64,000 nt of DNA, from NCBI GenBank assembly GCA_029204225.1, contig CM055095.1:43675184-43739183 (forward strand). The letters run 5' to 3'. Made by a program: the position numbers and the translations under genes. The DNA comes from Diphasiastrum complanatum. Its lineage: Eukaryota; Streptophyta; Lycopodiopsida; Lycopodiales; Lycopodiaceae. Of this stretch, positions 1 to 8,247 are shown piece by piece. The notes under the pieces were generated by a model. It worked only from the letters and a program-made list of their open reading frames with translations. It was not told the DNA's origin and made no database searches. Each line of letters starts with the position of its first letter. The first letter of the stretch is position 1.

Positions 1-398
1 TTCCGTAGAACTTGATTTTACCTAAAATTTCGTAATTGTGAAAAATCAGTTTAATATCACATGTCTTGCATGCTTGATGGACATTAATGTAGTAAAATTA
101 AGAATCGAATAGTGAATCGAATTTTCGATTTTGATTGCTTAATAACTGACAGTGGTTTTTTACGAATTTTTAAGAAAACGTAAAAAAAAAAATTTAAAAA
201 TTAAAAATTAAAAGTGCGAAAACTCAAAATATTTAGTTTTTTCCAGTTTTTTTTTGAAATATCTATAAGATTGACTAAAAATAGGGATTTGACCATGCTG
301 GAGTCAATTTTAGTCAGTTTTTTTTGGTCAACTATACTTCACTATGAGTTAATCTGATATTAACTAAATTTAGTAATTTCCAGGATAGATATATCTAG
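1..398. other. AT-rich stretch, no gene
   Basis: Low-complexity AT-rich sequence with several A and T runs, for example around 180-215 and 245-260. No open frame or repeat boundary is visible. It precedes the first ATG of the gypsy gag remnant and may be its decayed leader or LTR, but no LTR end or primer site can be read. Confidence 0.5.
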
Positions 399-1100
399 AT
401 GGCCGAAGAAACTTCACATCAAGCTGCAAATCCAGGTGCGCCATCTTATATGGTGATGTGTCAATAGTTGAGTACGGCAATCAATGATATGTATAATCGT
501 AATCAGATGAGAGATCAGCAAATAGAGGTTCTGTTGAATCAAGTCAAATTGATGTCTTCACCCAATCTCGATTTTCAACCGGAGGTTTATGCGGGGGAGA
601 AGAAGGAGAAGTTCTACAAAGCTATGGCAAAATGGGGCCTTACAAAGATAAAGCCTTGCCATTAAGATAGCTGATCAAACGATAGTCGTCCGCGAGGAAT
701 GGTTGAAGATATACCTGTCAGTATTGCCGGAGTATAGTTCGTCATTACTTTTGTAGTAATGGACTTACCAGAAGCACCAAATGTCTACCAAGTCCTATTG
801 GAACACCCATGGTTATGAGTTGCGCAAGTGATTCATAACTGGGGTACCTGAAAAATCACTTTTGAAAATCGTGAACGTGCAGTCAAGGTTGATCTTGCAA
901 CTTGGACTATCAAACCAGTGGTTCAAAAAGAGGATGATGATTGATGATGATTCATCAACAACGGATCATAATTGTGACCGACCAGGAAAAAATTGGGAGT
1001 TCATTATGATTTTCAAACCGATACTGTCAAATGGAATGAAGCTCTTGCAACATTTGACTGTACAGCAGGATATATGTGTCAACAAGATAATCAATCAGAT
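399..1100 (+). pseudogene. gypsy gag start and retropepsin remnant
   Basis: An ATG at 399 opens a reading frame that hits TAG at 465-467 and then continues in the same frame to 665. Around 750-900 a second frame reads like the end of a retroviral-type aspartic protease domain in plant gypsy elements, with a LPEAPNVYQVLL-like stretch followed by a HPW where GRPW is usual, then a segment leading to the RT linker. The gag is far too short for a whole protein. The assignment of the protease end rests on family resemblance and is moderately sure. Confidence 0.5.
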
Positions 1101-1130
1101 CTGAGTGAGATTTTATTATTGGATTGAAGC

Positions 1131-1901
1131 TTGGATACACCGATTAGTTTTCCATTGAATGTGCTGAATGTAGCTTGGATATCAACGGAGCCTATACCAG
1201 ATCCGATTGAATATGAACTCATTCTTGTGAGTCATGCCTTGACTTATGATGACAATGCAGAGCTTACTGATGAACAGATTCTAAATCATATGGATCCGAC
1301 CAGATTTGGAGTATGTAATATTCTTGATGAACCAACAATAAAACCGCCAAAAGCAGTTATATTGAAGGAAGACAGGATCACAAGGTCAATGACGAAGAAA
1401 CAAGCCAAACAACATTATAATACGGTCCTGAAATGGGAAAATTCTCCTCAAAAGATTGAATCAAAGAATGTGCCACCCTTACTGGATAAAGACAAAGGAA
1501 AAGTCAAGGATGATTCTACAAGTCAGAGTTCTAGCAAGACATCATCGTCTAGGAAGACTTCACCTTCGAAGAAGAGTTTATCTTCTCAGAAGTCATCACC
1601 TCCACGATCAATTCCTGCTAAGAAGACTAAGCGAAGATCCAAGACAAGTCCTTTTGACAAAGAACAAGCAGATGAAGTTCAGCATGATATGCCCGAACAT
1701 TTCAAACGATATATATTGGATAATGTGGTTATCATGTTACCAAAAGCACATCGTGAACCCAAAGAACAAGTGCCCGAATCGAAAGATGTTTATGATGGCC
1801 TAGCTAGGACGCAGCCTATGAATCTTGCTGAACCAGGAGAACCAGAAAAGATTGTACAAGCTGGATCACAACTTAATCCTGAACAGTTTCAAGCATTCTG
1901 A
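1131..1901 (+). pseudogene. gypsy polyprotein linker between protease and RT
   Basis: 256 codons are open, but they start inside a polyprotein and not at a natural start. The first 90 residues are acidic and carry a TRSMTKKQAKQ block. Residues about 120-180 are extremely Ser/Lys rich, and the end is acidic again. This composition is typical of the spacer upstream of RT in plant gypsy polyproteins. It sits directly before RT sequence in the same orientation. No enzyme motif is present. Confidence 0.55.
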
Positions 1902-1944
1902 TCGTTACTTATTAAGTATCAAGATTGTTTTGCATGGACTTATC

Positions 1945-2802
1945 AAAATCTCAAGGGTATTCCGACGTCAGTTATTGAACACACCATACTTTAATACCTG
2001 ATGTAGTTCCAAAGGTTACAAAGTTCTATCGTTGTAATCTAATGTTGCGGATCTAATAAAGAAAGAGCTTCAGAGACTGCTTGACGCCGATTTCATTTAT
2101 GAGATTGAGCATACAGAACGAGTTTCACCGATTGTCATTGTTTTTAAGAAGAATGGAAAATTGAGAATTTGTGTGAATCTCAAGGCCTTAAACAAAGTGA
2201 CGCGAAAGGATCACTTTCCGTTGCCTTTTACTGAAAGCATTTTGGACCGCCTTGCTGGAGCGGAAGCTTATAGTTTTCTGGATGGATTTAGTGGTTACAA
2301 CCAGGTCAAGATTGCACCTGTAGATCGTCATAAAATAGCTTTTGCAACAGAATGGGGCACCTATGCTTACAAAGTAATGTCGTTTGGACTCTGTAATGTA
2401 CCAAGTTCGTTCCAAAGAGTAATGCAATTTGCTCCTAAAGATTATCTACAAAAATTTCTTGAAATTTACTTGGATGACCTTGGAGTCCATAGCACAGATA
2501 TAGACCACCTGGATCGATTGGAGAAAGTATTTGAAAGATGTCGCAAGTATCAAATTTCCCTAAATCCAAAAAAATGCCAGATATGGGTTTCCCACGGAGT
2601 TGTGCTTGGGCATGTGATATCGAGACATGACATTGCCACATATTATTTTAAATCAAGGTTATTATGGAATTGCCACCGCCAACAACAATTCATGGAGTTT
2701 ATGTTTTTTATTATCATCTTTGCGGATTTAGCAAGACCTATATACAAACTGACTATTGTTCCTATTTGGACAGTAGAGGTGTTAGAAGCCTTTGAAAATT
2801 AA
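1945..2802 (+). pseudogene. gypsy reverse transcriptase, broken
   Basis: RT palm and fingers can be followed from about 2040. The block with FKKNGKLRICVNLKALN at 2148 is motif 1/2, SFLDGFSGYNQV is the first catalytic Asp region, MSFGLCNVPSSFQRVM is the next conserved block, and YLDD at about 2468 is the catalytic box. The open stretch is 2161-2802. It needs a frame change near 2000-2040 to join the upstream part, and it loses similarity after 2640. Ty3/gypsy RTs usually carry YIDD or YVDD, so YLDD is a mild deviation. The enzyme copies element RNA into DNA in virus-like particles. This copy is inactive. Confidence 0.85.
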
Positions 2803-2852
2803 AAAAAAAACATTAATTTCAGCACCGATACCGCGTTCTCCAGATTGGACGA

Positions 2853-3434
2853 TTGAGTTTTCATGTTCACACTGATGCCTCAAAATATGCAATTGGATCA
2901 GTTTTGACGCAGCTAGGTGATTATAAGAAGGACTATCCAATACGATTTACAAGCAGACAACTTACAGATCCGGAGAAGATCTATTCAACAACAGAACGTG
3001 AAGCGTTAGCCATGATTTTTTCTGTACGGAAATTTCGTCATTACCTCATGGAAACGCACTTTGCATTTTATACGGATCACCAGCCGTTACTTTACTTGGT
3101 AAACAAGACGTGCAATATTGGACATATTGCAAGATGGTTACTGTTATTGACTGAATTTGACTTTCGAATTGTGGTTCGAAAAGGGAAGCAACATTATCTA
3201 GCTGATCACATTTCGCGAATTGAATATGCACAAGTTAATACTGAAGTGGATGATGAATTACCAGATGTTGTATTATTCTATGTAGAGGCAGTACCTGAGT
3301 GGGCAGCGAATATTGTTGAGTATCTGATGCTAGGACAACCGAATGACTCTTTGACAAAAGTACAGAAGAGGCAATTGATTCATAAGGCTCAACCTTATCA
3401 ATTGATTGCAGGACTTCATACTTGTTTACCATGA
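2853..3434 (+). pseudogene. gypsy RNase H domain
   Basis: 193 open codons. HTDASKYAIGSVL carries the first acidic residue, TEREALAMIFSVRKFRHYL is the second conserved block, and FYTDHQPLLYL is the third. An ADHISRIEY block follows, marking the end of RNase H in gypsy elements. It follows the RT after a 50-base gap with a T/A-rich break. RNase H removes RNA from the RNA-DNA hybrid during reverse transcription. Similarity ends around 3430, where minus-strand sequence of the next element starts. Confidence 0.85.
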
Positions 3435-3483
3435 TAATCTCAGATCCAATGAGGCTAAATACTTCATTATGGAGATAAGTGTC

Positions 3484-4914
3484 TTAAGAAGATGATTCAC
3501 TTACTCTCATAAAGAGTTTACAATTTGCGTCAATACAAATTTTCAAACTATGAGTGAACAAATCACTTTTGCTCTTACATGACTCAAGAGCATACATTTG
3601 ATGAAATAACCATTTGCTTTCTAATTGATTTAAAATCAATTTCAACCTTTTAAGAACATCATCTATGTTCTCAAGAGAGACTTCATACTCAACTAGTATG
3701 GCTTTACTCCAATTTTGAGATGCAATGATCTCACTAAAGCAAATTGATTTATCAAATGACATAAGAGAAGTAAGTATGAGATGTATACCACATGAGATAT
3801 GCTCATCTTTCCCTTGAAATGTGAGCCACATGGAATCAACCTTATTTCTTGAGTTTCTTTTTGGAATCACAACTTGAGAAGGTCTCTCCTCCTCAATCCT
3901 TGGCACACTTGAACCTTGAGATGATTCTTTAAGATCCTCTTCATGGTGCTCCTTCTTGATGGAAATCCGAGACCTCCATGTCTCATAATGATCACAACAA
4001 TCATGACCATTCAATATCCACTTCCTATGATTATCAAGATTACTTATGCTAGAAACATAAGTCCAAAAATCACCACAACTTGGCATGATTTTTCCAATAT
4101 TGAAATCAAAAGGTATCTCCATCTCAATAAGGTTAACTACTTGCTTATGGATATAAGTGTCCACTTTGGATGCTTCACTTATTCTCATAAGAAGTTTACA
4201 ACTTGCCTTTAGGATTGAAAACATACAATTTTCATCTTTATGAATGAACACATCATTCATGATCTTATTGAAACCAAAAGATCCTACATTATGAAGATAT
4301 TTCCATTTCCTTGACTTCATAACTAATGTAAGCTTACAAGGAAAACATATTTTGCTATCTTTTAAGGCATCACACTCAACTAGTATTGCCTTAATCCACA
4401 TTTGAGATACAAAAATCTCTTCAAAGCAAAATGGTTCTTCATAAGTTGACATGAGAGCATAAATCAAACTATTTTCATTTTGTGATTGCTCCTTATTCTT
4501 GATTGATTTCTCTTGGATAATAACAATAAGTTTGAACTTGTCCAAAGTTCCAAGCAAAATACTTTCCAAGGACATAAAATAAATCCAAGTTACTTTCATG
4601 AAAGTGACATCTATCTTTGCATCTTGAACCAAACAATGCACTTCCAAATGAAAATTTTCAAAAGATTTGAAATGTGTTGTGATGAACTCTTGAAGACAAA
4701 TCTTACAAGTCCTTGTGAGACTCCAAGCCTCATTCACCTTTCCACAAAGAAAACACCTTTCCTTGGACTTGGACTTGTCCTTCTTGTATTTGCATTTTGA
4801 ACTTGAAGCTCCATCCTTCACCTCGGCCCCCTTGCTTTGGTTCTCCTTGGATGGACTGGTCTTCTTTTGTAGCATCTTGAGAAAAAATATCCTCCCTTGC
4901 CACAAAGGTTGCAC
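3484..4914 (-). CDS. Unknown ORF with zinc finger and duplicated domain
   Basis: 476 codons open. I do not recognise a family. Residues 20-52 are Lys/Ser rich. C54, C57, C70 and C73 form a CX2C-X12-CX2C finger, followed by a C/H-rich stretch to H93 and C94. Residues about 150-250 and about 378-476 are two copies of one unit: both have LMS, then F.EI..SQ....KAILVE, a Lys-rich middle, and CKL.MR.SE near the end. After the stop at 3484 the second copy goes on in register to about 3430 (a DTY.H match), so that stop is probably a mutation. Residues 300-365 are a charged linker. Part of the same unit lies inside the copia element to the right, at about 10340-10375. It could be an element-specific accessory protein or a captured host gene. 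The start is uncertain. Confidence 0.45.
   Translation of the reverse strand: MQPLWQGRIFFLKMLQKKTSPSKENQSKGAEVKDGASSSKCKYKKDKSKSKERCFLCGKVNEAWSLTRTCKICLQEFITTHFKSFENFHLEVHCLVQDAKIDVTFMKVTWIYFMSLESILLGTLDKFKLIVIIQEKSIKNKEQSQNENSLIYALMSTYEEPFCFEEIFVSQMWIKAILVECDALKDSKICFPCKLTLVMKSRKWKYLHNVGSFGFNKIMNDVFIHKDENCMFSILKASCKLLMRISEASKVDTYIHKQVVNLIEMEIPFDFNIGKIMPSCGDFWTYVSSISNLDNHRKWILNGHDCCDHYETWRSRISIKKEHHEEDLKESSQGSSVPRIEEERPSQVVIPKRNSRNKVDSMWLTFQGKDEHISCGIHLILTSLMSFDKSICFSEIIASQNWSKAILVEYEVSLENIDDVLKRLKLILNQLESKWLFHQMYALESCKSKSDLFTHSLKICIDANCKLFMRVSESSS
4872..4913 (-). other. gag-type zinc knuckle with His to Tyr change
   Basis: In another minus-strand frame, these 14 codons read C-X2-C-X4-Y-X4-C, the CCHC knuckle of retroelement nucleocapsids with Tyr in the His position. 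One C to T change at that codon explains the loss. A Lys/Arg-rich stretch follows, and a stop (TGA) occurs about 60 bases later. It overlaps the start of the unknown ORF in a shifted frame, so gag and that ORF were probably once one frame. Confidence 0.5.
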
Positions 4915-6607
4915 TTAGGATCCTTTCTTTCCTTCAATAGGATGCCACCTATTGATGCCATGTGAATAAAACCCTGTGATATGATTCTACAAATGTAATT
5001 TGTGACTTTAAAAAGACTACAACAATCTAGAAGGATCTACAAAAGATCTAACTCACAAACCTAAGAATCAATTTTCACACTAATGACTAGTCACTTGGAA
5101 ACTTTGCTTTGATCACTAAGACAAAAGCACACAATCTTTGAATCAAATCACAAAAGAAATCAGATCCAATCCCCTATTGGACTCATCAAATACCAATGAC
5201 TCTTTCTTTTGAAAATTGAAATGGATATGAAAAGATTTGACACCTAGATTTTTCTTTTCACTTGACTAGTTCTCTCAACACTTGAGATTCTTGAACAAAA
5301 GATGGATTTTGTTTCAAACACATGAAAATCAAACTTAATCACTTCTTTTGGACTCACTCTTGACCCAAATAATCTCACTCTTGAGATTTAGAATGAATTT
5401 GATTCGATTTGAAAACAAACTATACCACCAATTTTTCACAAAGCTTAAAAATTTAGACAACTAGAGATCCACAAAGATCTCAACCATGCATGAATACTCA
5501 AATATGGACTCCTCATTCTAGACATCCAATGGGATCACAAATTGACCCTCACACTCTCACAAAGAAAGTTGAATAGAACTAATTTGAGTTTCATACATAC
5601 TATGTCAATTTTTGCTCAACAAATTGAATTCAATCACTCCTATTGGATTCCACCAATTACTCTACCTTTTAAGACTTGGAATGAAATTCAAAATCAAAAG
5701 TTGTGATTTTTCTCACTAAGATATTGTGCTTCAAAGAGCTAATGCCACTTAGAAAGATTTGATCACCTAGGAGAATACAAATTCTCCACCAATAACAACA
5801 CAAAATGAGCTTCTAGATCTTGCCTTCTACAAAGGAAGGAACTCTTAGAAAATTGGATCTCTCTCTACACATTTGCCATAGACACCTTAATGACTCTTTT
5901 CAAACCTCACAAACACTCAAACAAATTGAGTAGGATTGAATAATGTGACTTGGATCTCAATCTCTTTTCTAGAACTTTCAATTGAAGCCAATCTATGTCA
6001 AATTCTACAAAAGATTTGCATAGATGCTCTATATGCACTAGAAACTCTCAAAGGTTTCACTTGGAGGACAGATCCAAGGATGTTTTCTAGCAAATTGATG
6101 CTTCTAAACTTGACCCTATCACTCTTGAACAAATCTAGAGTGATGGTACAATGGATTTCAACCTCTCACCTTGCATATCACTCCTTAATCTATGATTTTT
6201 AGCAAAATCTCTCTTAACTTCAACATACACTCAAAAAATTAGAGAAGATCAATTAATGCACATTTTTCAAGCTTCAATTTTAATTTTTTGGCTGATCTAA
6301 TCCAAGAACTAATCAAGGGATTAGATTCTCTATAGAAAATGCTTGATTTTGCACCAAAAATCACTCAAATTGGGTATGTGAGTCAAATTCTACAAATTTT
6401 TGAAATTTATCAGTCAAAACCAGGGCTGTACGGCCTCACACGTGTGAAAAGGGTTCCTACAGCCCACAACAAGATCTGGACGAAAAATTTTGAGAATAGC
6501 TATCAAATCCAACTCGCTACACAAAATTTGACTAGTTTCCAAAAAATTGCTAATTTTGGCTTTGATTTGGATTAACCCTATCAATTTCAACAAAACCTCT
6601 TGTACTA
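4915..6607 (-). other. Element leader, no gene seen
   Basis: About 1.7 kb between the primer site and the zinc knuckle of the minus-strand element. It is AT-rich, with many short repeated phrases (variants of ACAAATTC and GATCTAC) and frequent stops in all frames. The few short open frames look random. Such long non-coding leaders are usual in non-autonomous LTR elements. Confidence 0.5.
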
Positions 6608-6620
6608 GGCTCTGATACCA
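6608..6620 (-). other. Primer binding site (tRNA-iMet type)
   Basis: The minus strand reads TGGTATCAGAGCC, the standard match to the 3' end of plant initiator tRNA-Met used by copia-type elements to prime minus-strand DNA. It abuts the LTR end (...GCCACA on the minus strand) directly, which fixes the LTR edge at 6621. Confidence 0.85.
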
Positions 6621-7591
6621 TGTGGCAAAAGTACAAAAAGGACCAAGAGTGGATCCTAATCTGATCCTCAAGAGGGATTGGTTGTCAGATTACTTGATCT
6701 ATCAATCTACTTGAGATTAAGATCGATCTAGATCAATTCTAGACACAAAATTCTAACAAGAACAATCATTAATTGAAGGTAGGTGTACTTTCTGGTTTCA
6801 CACGTGTGAAACATTGTCTGAGTACGGACTCCAACCTGAAAATCAAGTACACATTCATAGAACCTCAAAACAATCAAAACAAATGTAGACAAATGGAGAG
6901 AATCACTCAAAATTGCTTCCAAAACCAAGATTGGTGTCTCACATTGATTATGGCCAAATGTGGCTCTATATATACAATAAGTGAGAGCTCGTGGTACTGA
7001 TCATCCCTATGATCCCACATGTGTGAAGGTGCTTTTTCATATGATGATTCATCAGGCAAAATTGACACTTGGACAAAACCTTCTATTTTGAGCACTTTTG
7101 GTCCATTTTCCTTCTATATGGAGATCTACTTGGAAATCTTCTAGAAGTCAAAATTCGCCTACTTCAGCTTATTCCACACATGTGAGCTGTCCTCTACACA
7201 TGGGATATGACACCTAACCAAAGGATGTGGCTCATGCAATCCATAGATTGATGTCATGTGTCATATGTCTAGAAAAGTAGTTTTTGGCCTTTTTAGCCAC
7301 TAGAACTTGAATTAAATCATATGTACAACCTATATGATTATGGTACATGACAAGTACACTATTTTAACACGTGGGAACAGGCTCCACACATGTGTAATCA
7401 TCCTATATACATGATTTTTGGCCTCTACCAAGCTTATTTTTGCATTTTTCACAATTAACCTAGGATTGATTTAGAATCAGATTAAATGTGGTGTTTTGGT
7501 ACCACACCTAGACCTTTAAATTATTCTCTAAATCCAATACAACTAACTGTGTTAGAAGCGCTACTTCAGAGTTAGTTGTTGGAAATCAACA
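6621..7591 (-). repeat. 5' LTR of minus-strand element
   Basis: The inner edge is fixed by the primer site at 6620. On the minus strand the LTR ends in CCACA. The outer edge is inferred from a TG at 7591. It contains several copies of a CACACGTGTGA-type palindrome and its CATGTG decay forms (6795, about 7014, 7172, 7366 and 7383). The young copia element inserted 57 bases beyond the proposed edge. Confidence 0.45.
6795..6812. promoter_or_regulatory. 18-bp perfect palindrome with G-box core
   Basis: GTTTCACACGTGTGAAAC equals its own reverse complement. The core CACGTG is the G-box bound by plant bZIP and bHLH factors. A 12-bp version (TCACACGTGTGA) is at 6436-6447, and a 10-bp version (CACACGTGTG) is in the next element's 5' LTR at 8089-8098. 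Regulatory use is inferred only. Confidence 0.4.
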
Positions 7592-7647
7592 ATATAATCT
7601 TAATTATGGATATTATTGTTGAGATGTATTGCTTATAAGTCATAGTG

Positions 7648-7652
7648 TCTAT
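7648..7652 (+). repeat. Target site duplication TCTAT, left copy
   Basis: TCTAT stands directly before the LTR start at 7653, and the same five bases stand directly after the LTR end at 11341-11345. This confirms a single integration event and both element limits. Confidence 0.92.
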
Positions 7653-8169
7653 TGTGAAAGATTCAACTAGTTTCATCACATTTTGCAATATTTTCATATT
7701 TGGCATATTGAGGCCAAAACTTGTTTTAGACTTAGAGGTTGACTTTTCAAAGTTCATTAGTCTAAATTTCATTTGAATAAACACTTTTTGAAAGTGTGGG
7801 AAAGATAGAATGCGAGTTTGAGTAGATTCAATTTGAATAAGTTGGGTACATTGAATCTAGACCCAAAATTGGTAGGGATAGCATTTTGGTGGAAAAGCCA
7901 AGTGGCCAAATAGGGTTTGGACCTACTATAAAAGGATGTAACTCGTGGAGAGAGTCATCTTCTCTCTTCTCTATCTCATTTCATGCTTATACATGGTTCT
8001 CTTGGGTTCTACTATCCATTGGTGCACTATCTTGGTGGTTGCTTGCAATTCTATGTGTAGAATGATCTATATTTGCTATGTTTGGATCCACACGTGTGAA
8101 ATACAGTAGCTTGTTAGTTTTGTACGGACAGCAACAGTATATAATCATTTCATTCAAGTTTGATCAAGT
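7653..8169 (+). repeat. 5' LTR, 3' end deleted
   Basis: 517 bases align without gaps to 10691-11207. TATAAAAG at 7927-7934 is the likely promoter, and in the 3' LTR it reads TATAATAG. The palindrome CACACGTGTG at 8089 reads CACACATGTG in the 3' copy, a transition typical of methylated CpG loss. The LTR's last 133 bases are missing here. Confidence 0.92.
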
Positions 8170-8247
8170 CTACATGGCCAATGATGGTGAGTGTGCAATC
8201 AAAGGGATTGGCACAATTCCTATTTCTCTCTCTACAAATAGCAATGT

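Larger units (their letters stand above)
399..3434 (+). mobile_element. Decayed Ty3/gypsy retrotransposon, internal region
   Basis: Order on the + strand is gag start, retropepsin end, basic linker, reverse transcriptase, RNase H, which is the Ty3/gypsy order. All parts are broken by stops or frameshifts. No integrase follows: RNase H sequence ends near 3434, where sequence homologous to the minus-strand element begins. No LTR of this copy is recognisable. It is a relic, probably truncated by the neighbouring insertion. Confidence 0.85.
3430..7591 (-). mobile_element. Minus-strand LTR element with unknown ORF
   Basis: Read on the minus strand: an LTR-like segment (down to 6621), a tRNA-Met-type primer site (6620-6608), a 1.7-kb leader without a gene (6607-4915), a gag-like zinc knuckle (4913-4872), then a long ORF of unknown kind (4914-3484) whose similarity continues to about 3430. 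No protease, integrase or RT is seen, and no second LTR is present in the window. It looks like a truncated non-autonomous element carrying foreign or novel coding sequence. The outer LTR limit at 7591 is a guess from a TG start (TGTTGATTTC on the minus strand). Confidence 0.5.
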
